From Cytospora piceicola (taxonomy: Eukaryota > Ascomycota > Sordariomycetes > Diaporthales > Cytosporaceae): DNA of 64,000 nt. This document shows, piece after piece, positions 10,295-21,540 of this stretch; position 1 is the stretch's first letter; each line of letters begins with the position of its first letter. Location of the stretch: the NCBI GenBank assembly GCA_023375675.1, contig JALQBC010000017.1, forward strand, positions 186,001 through 250,000, read 5' to 3'. Made by a program: the position numbers and the translations under genes. Below the pieces are notes generated by a model that worked only from the letters and a program-made list of their open reading frames with translations, had not been told where the DNA came from and did not search any database.

Positions 10295-13200
10295 GTTGGT
10301 TTTGGGGGGGGGGGTTCCTGGAGGAGTATGAGGTGTCGGTTGGAAAGTTTTCAATGTGGATGATGGTGAGAGAATTGGAATAGGTTCTAGTCTTTGACCT
10401 GCACACACTTGCCCTAGGAGGTGTTTTGATTCTTGTGATGTCTTCAAGTTGTGAGTATGCAACCGGATGTCGTGATAAGACGGGCAAAGCGGAGACCCTA
10501 ACCCTATTGCTGTAATCTTATGATGATGCTTTGCCTTCCATGGTTGCTCATGAGGCGAGGGATGCGGTCATGAAAGTTCGTCGTCTGTTCCGAACGTGAT
10601 CGTCTTCAGCTATGTGCCTCCTACTAACCGCGCTGTACATTCTACCTGTATCTCGCCTTCGGCTATTTCGTTCTAACAGTGTCTACGGCATCGCCAACCT
10701 GTTCCTCCACGTACTCCTCCAACTTCCACTCAACGAGAAGGATCTGGTCCTCAACGTCGCTGTCAAAGTCATTCTGAATCTCGTGATGCAACCGTTCATC
10801 TACTCCTTGCACTTCTCAGGCCACACACCCTGTCTCTGCCTCCAGTTCCTGTGCCTCCTTGTCGCTCGCTTCATCTCAGCCGCCCCTTCCCCCCACCCTA
10901 GGCGCTGATTCAGCATGATGTTACAGTTTTCCTGTCTTTCCATCTGTCCTTCCATGCGCTGCTCTATCCGCCCCTCGATCTTCTGAAATGCGATGCGCCA
11001 TACTCCCTCCAATCTTACCATTTGTTTGAGACCACATTGACCAGATGGTCCAGGACACCAATATCAGCACCTTCGGCAGGCCGCCTGCCGCAGGCGAGGC
11101 CACCCGTCTTTATCTAGACATGCCAGTAGGAATATCAGCTGGTCTCAAAGTCAATCCCGAAGCACAGTCTGGGCAAAGTTCAGACGGCCATCGTTCGGTG
11201 CCAGGCCAGCGAGTCTCAGGATTCTCCTTGTTGCTGGACCATGATTAGGGAGAGCGGGAATGCCCAACACGTCCTATCGGGATCATGATCTCCCCAGTCG
11301 TCTGCCCGTTGGTTGATCCCAGCATCCGACACTCTTCTCAAAAGAACTTGGAGCTTCGTCCCAGTTGTCTGTTTGGCGGGGAATTTCAACTTCCCACCGC
11401 CCGTCTTCAAGGAGACGTCCAGGAGACGTTTCAGGTCCAGTCCAGCCTTCTAAGTATCCGTAAGCGTCAAATTTCAACACCAGTGCTTCTCGTGCTGTCA
11501 GAGAGACCCGAATACCACCCCCTCCACGACCTCCTACCGATCCCTGCATGGTGGCCTTTGTTGTCGCTGTCGTTTAGAGGATCATGGTGTTTTCCTGGTT
11601 CCGATGACTATTTTGGCTTTGCTTCTGGGGCATCATTACGGTCAACATCGTTCAACTTTACTTGAGCTGATTGCAGCTGTAAATGCGGCCGTATCCAGCA
11701 GCCCCAATTTATCGTGGCATTCTGGTGGCGTTGCTATGAGGTTTCGTACCGAGGTGTGGACGAAGATTGTGCAGGTTCTTCTTGGCTTGGAGTCGTCGTG
11801 ATATTGTCTTGATTGTGTAGATATCTGTACTGATAGCCCCGCCAGGGCACCTGGGACGAACTTGTAGGACAGTGGGCAGATCCAATATGTAATCCATCGT
11901 TCATTCCTACGAAGAGTGTCACTTCCTCTTGCTCGCCCACATCTTGAACAATAAATTAGTCTCCAAATACCCGGGCTGGAAAATACCGATGCTGAGAAGA
12001 CGGACTATCACTGGCAAGACTTTGACAGCGGTGGAAGACGGATTGAGTATTTAGCACCATAACAGAGCCGTCAGCGGGAGATCTGCCACATCTGGTCACC
12101 ACCTCTGATATATGTGACAGTATCCAACTTTCAAATCTTTCCGTGGCATTGGCGTCCGTTTGCGATCTTTTCTGTAAGGTACAACTTTCCACAGTGGGAA
12201 GGAAAATGGTCTCTCGCGGCCCGTACATAAAGGTGGCAACGATCTCGATCTTGTCTCGCTATCCAGCCTGCGGGAAGACGTATCTTCCGAGCCTTGTAGG
12301 ACGTAGTAAATGCTCCTGATGTGCGTGCTGTCGTGTCATAGGGCTTCCTCGCGTACAATTCGGTATGGGCTGTATCGTGGTGGGGAGGGGGGGGGGCAGC
12401 TCGTGACGACGGAGAACGAAATACCACGCATTTTGATTTCTCCTCCGCCATGCTTCTGTCTCTTGTAATGGTTAGCTCTTTACCGGGACCTCGGGGCTCG
12501 TCAAATCAGTTACCAGGTAGTAGGACAGGGCGGCGGTGCCATCTTGGGCTTGCTGGGCTTCATTGCGCACTGCAGAATTCGGTCCCAATGTTAGCAACTC
12601 CCAAATTCGACCTAGAGGTTCTCGCAGCCTTTCATGATATGTAGCTTGCTCCGGAGGGTAACAGTGTGTATGCTGGCCACTGCGGACTCACCTTGGGGGG
12701 CGGCGCAGGCTCCGTCAGAGAGGGGGAGAGGGGGAGGGGGGTGTAATGCAATTGCAGTTGTTGGCACTTATCATCCATACTGTTGTCATTGTATTACCAT
12801 ATAGGGAGGATGGTCCGTCGGTGTTGCAGAATCGATGCTAAAGCTAGTAAAGCAGAGACTTGTCTCGGGGCACGCGTCGGGTGCACTACGCTCGACAAGC
12901 GGCTGATCTAAGTTCAGGATCTCAGAAGCTGGGCCAAGGCTTTGCGAATAATTCGTGACATGGCATCGTTGCTATGTTTGAAGTTACCTACATGTATTCA
13001 TTTGGATGCTGACGATGCTGCTGTAGACAGACAGACAGAAATGTGACCAGAGTCGAGGTCCACTGGGCGAAATACATCGACTCACCCGCCACGACCTGGT
13101 GGACACCGTCAAAGGCCAAGGGGCAGCCAGTCCGCCATGGGAGATACGGTCATTCCTCAAGGAATCTCGGTGGCAAAAAACTGGAGCTGTGATCTGGCAA

Positions 13201-13766
13201 ACAGGCATACCATATAACGGTAGTGGTCACGATGCAATGGAGGGAGCTCAAGAGACCAGATGGTGTGTAGAATACAGCTAATGTAGTCTATCATAGAGTT
13301 TCCGTCGCGTGTGTGTGTTCCAAGGTTACTGAAGGGAGTAAACAAACAGGCCTAAAGCGTAAGGGAAGGAAAGGAAATAAGTGTAACTAAAGGAAGGGTG
13401 GCACGATGCCGTGACATACCAAAGCGTCCACTAAGATAGATACTTTTGACTAGGTAGTCAAAACTTCCTCCATTTGTCTATGTGCATCTACAGTGGATTG
13501 CATGTGTGATACCTTCCTGGGGCGCAATAATTCGTAGCCTTCCAAGAACGATAGGGCCCAGGGCATACCTCCCCAGAGCTTACCTTTGTGCCCCCCTTCC
13601 CTCCCTCTCAGAGCTTCCATGTACTCCCACCTGAGCACCCGGGCACCTGGACAGCCCCGTCACCTGCTACCTGCGTAGGTACTTAGGTACTTGGGTAGTT
13701 TCGGGGCTCCCTACTGGTTGCCCAGGCGAAGCTGGAAATCAGTCTGGAAGCACGGGCCACTAGCGA
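10295..13766. other. Gene-poor region with one coding relic
   Basis: 3.5 kb without a supportable intact gene. The open frames are short and overlapping. A degraded coiled-coil-like coding stretch lies on the minus strand at 10663-11021. A 106-codon minus-strand frame at 12131-12451 is the next best candidate but has no recognisable feature. A second telomere-like CCCTAACCCTA tract starts at 10496. Confidence 0.5.
10663..11021 (-). pseudogene. Relic of a coiled-coil protein gene
   Basis: Reading the minus strand, one frame gives a charged helical stretch (KIEGRIEQRMEGQMERQEN) and the neighbouring frame continues with another (ASDKEAQELEAETG, then HHEIQNDFDSDVEDQ and KLEEYVEEQVGDAVD) before a stop at 10663-10665. 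The frame change near 10865 and an internal TGA suggest a decayed gene for a Glu/Arg-rich coiled-coil protein. This is judged only by composition; the parent family is not recognised. Confidence 0.3.
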
Positions 13767-13777
13767 TAGTATATATA
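13767..13777 (+). promoter_or_regulatory. Candidate TATA box
   Basis: GTATATATA-type element followed by CT-rich leader-like DNA and a good donor-like site (GTAAGT at 13886). It is consistent with a plus-strand transcription unit that could lead to the tentative gene at 14701. Confidence 0.3.
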
Positions 13778-14447
13778 CCCAGTTCCATCGACCGAACCAC
13801 CCTCCAACCAACTTCACAACATACCACCAGCCTTGCTACCGACCTGCCTCACATTCCATCTCCGTCCACCTCGCCATCCAGCAGGTAAGTTAGTTTTCCA
13901 TCAGTCGTCTTCCCAAAGTTGTCATCTCAATTGGCTGCTTTCTACCTCCTCCATTCCCAACCGCCATCATAGCCCATCACCATCGTCTCTCCTGCCAATC
14001 GATCTTACCACTCTTCACTTACCCACGATCCATTCACTTCCTGGCCTTCGAAACTCCAACTCGAGTATAAGGTAACACCCATCCATCCCTCTGCCCTGCC
14101 CTCAGAATCACCACCGCAAAAGCCCTTCATCTTGGCGCAGTACGCCGTCCTCATCCTCCTTCTCCCCAGACACACTCCTCACCGTCGACCGCTTTCAGAC
14201 GCGTCGCAACATCACGCACCACGCGTCGCGTCACCTTTGCGATTTCATCGCATTTCAATGCCTAGCATGCTTGGTCGACTTTGCTGCCCAGGTGCCTGCA
14301 AGCGTGGGACCCCACCACCGCAGCCTTTTTTTCCCTCTGTTATTTTTCAAATCTGCTACCTCCCACACTTAAACTTCCCTTTCCTTTCCTTTCCTTTCCT
14401 TTCTCATTCACCACACCTCAACCGTCTTCATCCACCATCAACCCCAA

Positions 14448-14527
14448 CTTCTTCCACCTTCACCTTCTTCCACCTTCACCTTCTTCCACCTTCACCTTCT
14501 TCCACCTTCACCTTCTTCCACCTTCAT
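14448..14527. repeat. 16-bp minisatellite, five copies
   Basis: Head-to-tail copies of CTTCTTCCACCTTCAC, the last ending in T. It is preceded by a (CCTTT)n tract near 14380 and followed by degenerate CCATCCACATCA-type repeats to about 14635. All lie in the pyrimidine-rich leader upstream of the tentative gene at 14701. Confidence 0.85.
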
Positions 14528-14700
14528 TCATCACCATCCACATCACCTTCTTCCACCATCGTTCATCACCATCCACGTCACCTTCTTCCACCTTCATCCA
14601 TTACCATCCATCACCATCCACATCATTCCTCCTACTAACACGAGCTTCACTTGGTGCAGTCGGTCCAAGTCTCGCTTGGATCTATTTGCTTGACCAAGCG

Positions 14701-15704
14701 ATGGAGGACAACGACAACTCTGACGTGCCTCGGCAGTCAATTGAAGACGAGGTAAGTCCGTCGGTTTCTTTTGAATCCCCCAGCACCCACTCTCTCTGTT
14801 CTTGGAAGCCCCAGCAGATGAGCTTCGATGAGATCTCACCGTCAAACGGGTCGACGTCGCGAACCCCCAAGTATGGGTCCTGTCACGAGTCTCTCTGTTC
14901 CAGGCATGCGCGTGTGCTGAGTCCGTCTGGCTCAACCTCCCTACTTTGGGCAGGGGCAACGCCCTTGGGACGGGGGGGGGGGGGAGTGGCAGGATCCTGG
15001 GAGACGTCGGCCCAATTCTTCACACCTCAATCCCAGTTCCTGTCCTAAGGGCAGGAAAGTGTCCTTTGGAGGGGCCAATCGCAGCGATTCGCTCTTGGTT
15101 ACTATGGGGCTACTTGTGGTTCAAGCAAACCTACGGGGGCCAATCGCAGCGACTCGCTCTTGGTTACTCAGGGGCCACTTGTAGTTGGGGGCCACTCGTT
15201 GGTTCAAGCAAACCTTCATCGGGCAGAGCTGGGAGGTTGGTGTGGAGTTGGTGACTCTGGCGTGTCCAAAAGCCTTTCATTGTAGCAGTAGCTCTGGGGA
15301 TGTGGCATTCTTGTCACGGCAGGTCTGAGCCCGGCCGCTGGAACTCGTTCTGCCAGCGGTCCATGGTTACTGTCAGGACCAGGCGATGTTGGGATACTTC
15401 CTTGGCTTTGAGTTTGGGTGAGACTTACTCAGTGCCAATTCGCTGACCTGGAAAACCTTTTTTTTCTTTTTAGGCCTCCCCCATCGAGCTACCCAGCAAA
15501 GGGCGAAGAAATACCACTCGTGGCAAGAAGAATTACGTGTCTGGCAAGGGTTCTCGAGCCCAGTCCGACCCGTTCCAGACAACCGACAACATACACGACA
15601 CCGAAAAAAACAACGTGTTGTTGACACCATCCATCTCTTTTTGTGTGAACTTGCAAGCTCCACTCCGCAACACAGACTCTACCTACATACCTAATATTGA
15701 ATGA
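14701..15704 (+). CDS. Tentative two-exon small protein of unknown function
   Basis: ATG at 14701 opens a 17-codon exon ending exactly at a consensus donor (GTAAGT at 14752). A strong polypyrimidine-AG acceptor at 15472-15473 continues the same frame (exon 2, 15474-15704) to a TGA, giving 93 aa. The product starts MEDNDNSDVPRQSIEDE and continues basic and polar (ELPSKGRRNTTRGKKN). Phase agreement across the 722-nt intron supports a real transcript, but the intron is long for this genome and no domain is visible. The true gene may use other exons or be a decayed remnant. Confidence 0.33.
15071..15217. repeat. Imperfect local direct duplication
   Basis: GGGGCCAATCGCAGCGA, then TTCGCTCTTGGTTACT or CTCGCTCTTGGTTACT, occurs twice about 66 bp apart (starting near 15071 and 15136). 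GTTCAAGCAAACCT occurs twice (near 15119 and 15203). It lies within the putative long intron of the 14.7-kb gene and looks like a recent tandem duplication that has begun to diverge. Confidence 0.8.
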
Positions 15705-17524
15705 TCCCAACTTCCCGCCTCACGAAAGATGTCCTTGTCATCTTCGACATCCATCCGTTCTGTCCACGGCACTACCATCCGCCCCCGTCCCCCTTCCCCC
15801 GCCATTGAGGCCGTCCTCCTTCATTCCAAGACCTGCAACGTTCCCCTTTGCTGCCGCCTGTCGCCAAATGTCCAAAATACTCCATTGCACGCAGGAGTAG
15901 CACCTCCGTGCCGTCGGTCCACTCATACTCACCACAAAACGACAGAGACTCCGCCGATCTTGGGTGTGGGTTGGGGCCTTTCAAGCGCTACACAGCTGTC
16001 CTTGGTGCCGTGATCCCTGGTTACAGTATCAAGAACGCGGATCTGCTTGACACCTACACTGCCGGCGCTTGCGAGCCTGGACAATAGGGGGGAGTCTTGC
16101 GAAGTGCCACTGATTTCAATGTTGCGATTTCTCTGGCGGTCCCGTTGTGTCGTGTAAACCGGTGGCCCAGCACGACATCACGGGTTCTAAACGCTTTGGT
16201 TTTTCCCGCTCCCGGTTTCTTCTCTACTTGTTCTTCGCCCTGGACCGAGTCGCGGCTGTTGTCTCAGCCTTCTCCGGGATAGGTAGGATCCTGTTTCCAC
16301 GCAGAGGTTTCCATTTGGACATGGGTGCAGACCTCCGCAACTACCCTAGGGTACTACCGTGGAATAGGTGGACACATCATCAGCATTGACCCCTCACTCG
16401 CTCCATACGACACTGTGATGCAGAGCCCACCCTCCTACGGAGAGATGGGCAATCCTCTGCCCTATTTCACACACTATGGGTAAGCATGGTCCCAGTGAGG
16501 TAGGATTGGCAAGCGCGCCTCCCCGGGTAACGGGTGTACGTCACTGTGGGCATATAGACGCGTTGGATAGTGCTCTTTAAGCTCTGTGGCAGAACCTTCT
16601 TGATGGGTCATATGAATGCATACTTACCTCTCGGCCGTTTGGAGGTATTTCCGGTTGGCATTGTCCGTCAGCATTGTCCGTCGGCATATGCTCGTCCTGT
16701 TACATGTAGACAGTCCGATGGCCTGGTTTCTGATCAGTAAAATGTAAGCCATGCATTCAAAGGGATACAGGAGAGACGATACAGATACCTAGGTAGTCAC
16801 ACGGATCATCTCTCGGGCAGAGGATGAGGAAACCTGGTGGATGCGTCCAGATGTCAAGATGGAAGGGGTACCCGAGGGGGGTCGCATTGATATCTGCAGT
16901 GACAACGGGGGTAGTTGATTTCCCGAGTTCTCTACATATGGCTATGGTGGGCAGCAAATGAGCCACAGAAGATGTATCAGATAAGACACGAGTCAGATCT
17001 TGTGCGATATCATCATGCATGTAGCTCATAATGCAGAAGACCGCGATTGTGTTATGGCTTTCGCGAACCCAATCCCACCTGAGCGTCACATGCATGGCGA
17101 CAGTCACACAGGCACTGGTACATTCTCATCTAATGTAGTGGTATTTTTGGATAAAAGACTCCCCAAGCGAAGTGCGATTTGATCGTTCTGAAAAGATCAA
17201 TATCCTTGGGTATCAAACTTTCGCTTCCTCTTAGATGGACCCCGTACCTGCATTATGGCATTCCCTAATCAACGTGGGGCATTGCGTGCTGTATTTGTAG
17301 CACCTCATTCTTGGCCCCTCAACTTAGCAGAAAACCTGCAATGCCTGTGGGTTCAGAGATAAATGCATTCTTATCAGGCTATGGCGTGCTGATTCCCGCG
17401 ATATTTTTCAGCGAATGTTGATATGGTATTAAAGCTGGTCTCGCTCCTCTGTACCCGGGGATGGGTTATACCTTCAGCGACACGATTTTGTCAATAACAT
17501 TCACCACAATATTGACTATTAAAC
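15705..17524. other. Intergenic, no recognisable gene
   Basis: The open frames at 15729-16013, 15848-16087 and 16147-16389 overlap in different frames with no domain and no consistent splice solution. The palindromes TACCCTAGGGTA (16342) and TACCTAGGTA (16786) occur here. The last 100 bp contain the UNC-93-like gene's immediate upstream DNA. Confidence 0.45.
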
Positions 17525-19095
17525 ATGGCATTGAATCGCCTCACGCGCTTCTATCGATCATGTCTTTTCCAGATCCTAGTCGTGGGCCTGGTTGCTTTCT
17601 GCGAACCTGGGATATGGACAGCTCTGAACAATCTTGGAGCCGGAGGTCAAGCAAGTGTAAGTCGACTCAGTCCCCATCTCTCTCCGTGTAATTTTGTACA
17701 TAACAACTGACACATTTCTTTGAACAGCCTTTCCTAAACAACGCCGCCAATGCCCTCACGTATGGCCTCATGTCGATAGGCTGCGCTCTTTCGGGAGGCG
17801 TCGCAAACAAGCTTACCCCAAAATGGACGTTGTTCATAGGAGCGGCATTCTATACTCCCTACGCCGCTGGTCTTTACTGCAACAACCGCTATGGGAACCA
17901 GTGGTTCATGCTTCTGGCAGCGGCTCTTTGTGGAATCGGAGCATCATTGCTATGGGCTAGCGAGGCAGCCATCGCGGTTGGATATCCCGAGGAGGCGAAG
18001 AGGGGGCGGTAAGTACACTCCTCCAATGATGCACGTGGTCGATCTCATTATGACTGACTGATTATCACCCAGGTACGTGGCCATCTGGCAAGGCCTGCAG
18101 CAGTTTGGTCCACTCATCGGAGGCGCAATATCCCTTGCTCTCAATATCAACACAAGCCACACCGGCAAGGTCAGCTACAGTACTTACCTTGGACTCATCG
18201 CCATCTCCTCCCTAGGAGCTCCTATAGCCTTGCTACTTTCACAACCTCGCAAGGTGATTCGGAGTGACGGGACAGATGTACCCTATATGCGGTCTACAAG
18301 TTTCCTCATCGAGGCCCGTGGCATCTGGAAATTGCTCAAGAGCCCGTACCTTGTGTTGCTCTACCCAATCTTCTTAGCCGGGCAGTTTGGCGTCACGTAT
18401 CAAGGGAACTACCTCACAAGTAAGTCATCCGTCTATCCCTTGCCATGCAGTTGAAAGTAATATCGCTGACGGAACGAACAGCCTACTTCACCGTTCGGTC
18501 CAGAGCCCTTGCGTCGTTCCTTACCGCCGTTGTCGGGTTTGCAGCCAATATCACAATGGGCGTCATCCTAGATATGAAATTTTCGGCGACGACGAAGTCT
18601 AGAATAGCCTATGTGAGCATCCTGATCCTCGTCACCGCATGCTGGATATGGAACGCAGTTGTTGAGGTGAAGTTCTCTTCTCGATCCGAGACACCAAGCT
18701 TTGATCTCGGTGATGGGGCTCTTTTCAACTCCGCATTCGCAGTCTACATCCTGTTCAAGTTCTTCTATGCAGCGCTGCAGACATATCTTTACTGGCTCCT
18801 GGGCGCCAAGAAGGGAACACAGGAAAATGGAGAAGTGTCGAGGATGACAGGAATCATGAGATCGTGGGAGTCGATTGGGAGTGCCATTGCATACGGTATT
18901 GGCGCAACCGATGTCTCGAATGAGAAACAGATGATTGTGGGCCTTGCATTGTGGGCATTCACGATACCCTTCACGCTCATAGTGGTATTCGGGCGTTGGG
19001 ATCTGGCCAGAGAGGATGGCAAGGATGTCGAGTCGGTCAACGTTAGTTCGGAGGAGAGTAGGGTTTCGGTTGTAGCAGAGACTAAGGGTCAGTAG
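17525..19095 (+). CDS. UNC-93-like major facilitator protein
   Basis: Four exons: 17525-17656, 17728-18008, 18073-18419 and 18482-19095; GT-AG introns with matching phases, 457 aa. It is polytopic, with roughly eleven hydrophobic segments. The start (FQILVVGLVAFCEPGIWTAL), the conserved TYGLMSIGC and FIGAAFYTPYAAGLY segments, and WASEAAIAVGYPE before a cytoplasmic loop are the pattern of fungal UNC-93/DUF895 MFS proteins. These are plasma-membrane or vacuolar proteins, mostly of unknown substrate. The Ser-rich C-terminal tail is soluble. The start codon is the first ATG before transmembrane segment 1. It sits in an isolated position with no cluster partners that reveal cargo. Confidence 0.9.
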
Positions 19096-19329
19096 ACTGA
19101 TTTATCTAGGAAGGATTAGAGATATCATGTGTAATGAAAGATCCATACGATGAGGATCCCAGGTGCCCATCAGCTTCAGACAAGGGCGAGTATGTGTTAA
19201 CACTCCGGTTCCTCTATATCTTGTATGTTCAAGACCCTCTGCCCTCTGCCCTCTCCCGTCTTCAGACGTTTCCCCTATATTTGTAGAAGTCCAATAATAA
19301 CCAACCTCAAGCTACACCTTTCGAATTAG

Positions 19330-20634
19330 TCTTCATGTTTGAAAACGCGATACCATGTTGCCAACTCCACCGCCTCAGCAAGATGGTTTGTGGGCTTCCC
19401 GACGCCTGCGAGAACATTCCTCTTCTGGCTCGACTCCATCTGCGTGCCGCCCGACTCGGCGCATATGGAGCGGGCGCAGCATATCGCCATGGGCAAGATG
19501 CGCGGCGTCTACTCGGACGCCTCTGCCGTGCTTGTGTTGGATTCTTGGCTCTTCAATGACAGGATACAGGATAAAGCAGATTCAGAGCTACTGACGGAAA
19601 CATTAGCATGCAGGTGGAACACCCGGCTCTGGACCTTCCAAGAAGCAGCTTTGGCAAAGACATTCTCTTCCAAATCAATGATGGCGTCTATAACCTTGAC
19701 CGCGGGTATCAGCAACTTGTGTCATCGGCGGACATAGTTCTGGATTATGCATTCTTACCATCCCTGGGGCGTTTGTACTTTGACCTACGTGGGTTCCGAA
19801 AGAGAGCCTCGTGGGAGGAGCGGCTTGGGGGCCATTGCATCAGCCCTTGCGACACGCACCACGAGCGTTGCGACGGAAGAAGCGATATGCATTGCGGTGC
19901 TATTAGATCTTGATGTCGAGGAGATCGCCCAGACCACACCGTCAATACGAATGCAGAGACTCTGGAGTATGCTCCCCGGTTGTCCCCGTCAACTATTGTT
20001 CGGCCATTTGCCCACTCACGATATACACGGCCTCCACTGGGCACCCCTCAGTTTCTTGATGCAACCATTGACCATCACACCAACGGCCGCCGTGATTTCT
20101 CACAAAGAGGGCCTCTGTGAGAAACATTTTGGAACGACAGCCATACGATATGAAGACGGAATATTAGTGCAGGCACCCGGTATACGTGCAGTAGTTGGCT
20201 CGCCTGCCCCCCTCGGGCGAAGCTTTTACGTCAGAATGGCAGGGGGTCTCTGGTACTTGCTCAAAAGACTTCCCGAGATAGACACGAGACCGCAGAATCT
20301 CATTTGGGGACGCACTGAAGTTGCCTTTATCGATTCAGATGAATGGAGAGAAGCCTTTGCCAAGTCGATGAACCCAGCAAGAGTGTTTCAAGGCATGGTA
20401 GTTCGGATCGATCGGAACCCTGAGCTTGAGGAGGATGGCATCATTAGATGCACAAGGTTATTTCGGGCTATCGCCATCCTAGCTACCAACCCTATACTGC
20501 ACGCGAATCTCGAGGCATATATAGGTCCTAGTGAGGCCGGCAGGGGTGTAGGTCACAGAGATCCTGACAATGGGGAGATAACGTCTGTAGCTGGTGAGAG
20601 AGTCCCTGGAGAGCAGACCTGGTGCATCCGATAG
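19330..20634 (+). pseudogene. Broken HET-domain (heterokaryon incompatibility) gene
   Basis: Translated pieces match the HET fold used in fungal allorecognition: FWLDSICVPPD, a MGKMRGVYSDASAVLVLD helix, and RLWTFQEAALAK. They are followed by the usual C-terminal region (ATEEAICIAVLLDLD; RMQRLWSML; HWAPLSFL). The pieces lie in shifting frames. The first frame runs to about 19665, the reading then continues in the next frame (DILFQINDGVYNLDRG) to about 19830, and returns to the original frame to the stop at 20632-20634. The N-terminal part of the HET domain (the usual ILSHTWG region) is absent, and an in-frame stop lies at 19327. Two compensating indels plus 5' truncation make a functional product unlikely. 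A normal member of this family is a single long reading frame. Confidence 0.82.
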
Positions 20635-21540
20635 GACAGGACGGTCTTGAAATAGTGAGCGAGCAATAGCACAGAGCTACAAAGAAACATTGAACTTTTA
20701 TCCATTTTTGTTCGAAACAAGTGACACCATTATCTGGCCACTCCTGCCAACCAGCTACTATTTAGGTACAGTGCCTACTGCTGCTTCATCATATCTAATA
20801 TAGCACAATCCCGTACTTAATCATACAATCACGTTGAATACCTTGTTGTATTCCGTAATTTAACATATATCGTATATTGTTCGGCCATATGTATAATACA
20901 GGCCTTATTCTTAGTACCTAGGGTAGTAACCCTCAATCACCATCCGTCCAGGTGTTCCCTACGACTTCACCTGTGCCCCCCCCCCCCATATGAGCATCTT
21001 GACCCTAACCCTTAGCAACGGTGTTACGTGAACCGTTTGACATATGCTCGAAAGTCTCCACCCAAAGCCAATACAAGCCGTAGATAAGCGTCGACTACCT
21101 GACATAAAACAATACCAGTCAAGAGCTGCTTGATGTTGTGGAACGTACATTACGTTGGCAAATGGGTTAGCACGCTATCACGCTGCCACGCAAAACGAGC
21201 TGACAACTGTTAGGTTTGGACACTGGCATCCTCGGAGGCCGGGGGTAAAAAATGGTAATATAGCGCCAAAATATGAGGTGCCTATATCCGTTTTTCAAAT
21301 GAAGATTTGCGCAGGTTCCATTTTATTCTTGCGAGCCATGTAACTCCGCAACCAATGCCATTACGTGTTGCCTGGTCTAGTTGAGGCTTTCTAGTCTCGA
21401 CATCAAAACTCAGACCGGAACGCATGGAGTGGACTCAACGGGTTTTTACGGAATCCATATATCGTCTGATACCTACGTGACCAAGTCGTTTGCTCATCAA
21501 CTAGGACGCTCTGGCCGCAACACCAACACACAACACCAGC
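20635..21540. other. Intergenic
   Basis: 0.9 kb between the HET relic and the permease gene. It is AT-rich in its middle and has a poly-C run near 20985 and a TACCTAGGGTA variant palindrome near 20915. No gene seen. Confidence 0.5.

Noticed and set aside
12131..12451. 106-codon minus-strand frame
   Set aside because: No domain, an Arg/Ser/Pro-rich composition typical of chance frames, no supporting splice or promoter context.
15848..16389. Overlapping plus-strand frames that could continue the 14.7-kb gene
   Set aside because: No pair of donor and acceptor sites joined them in phase with the preceding exon, and no family feature appears in any frame.
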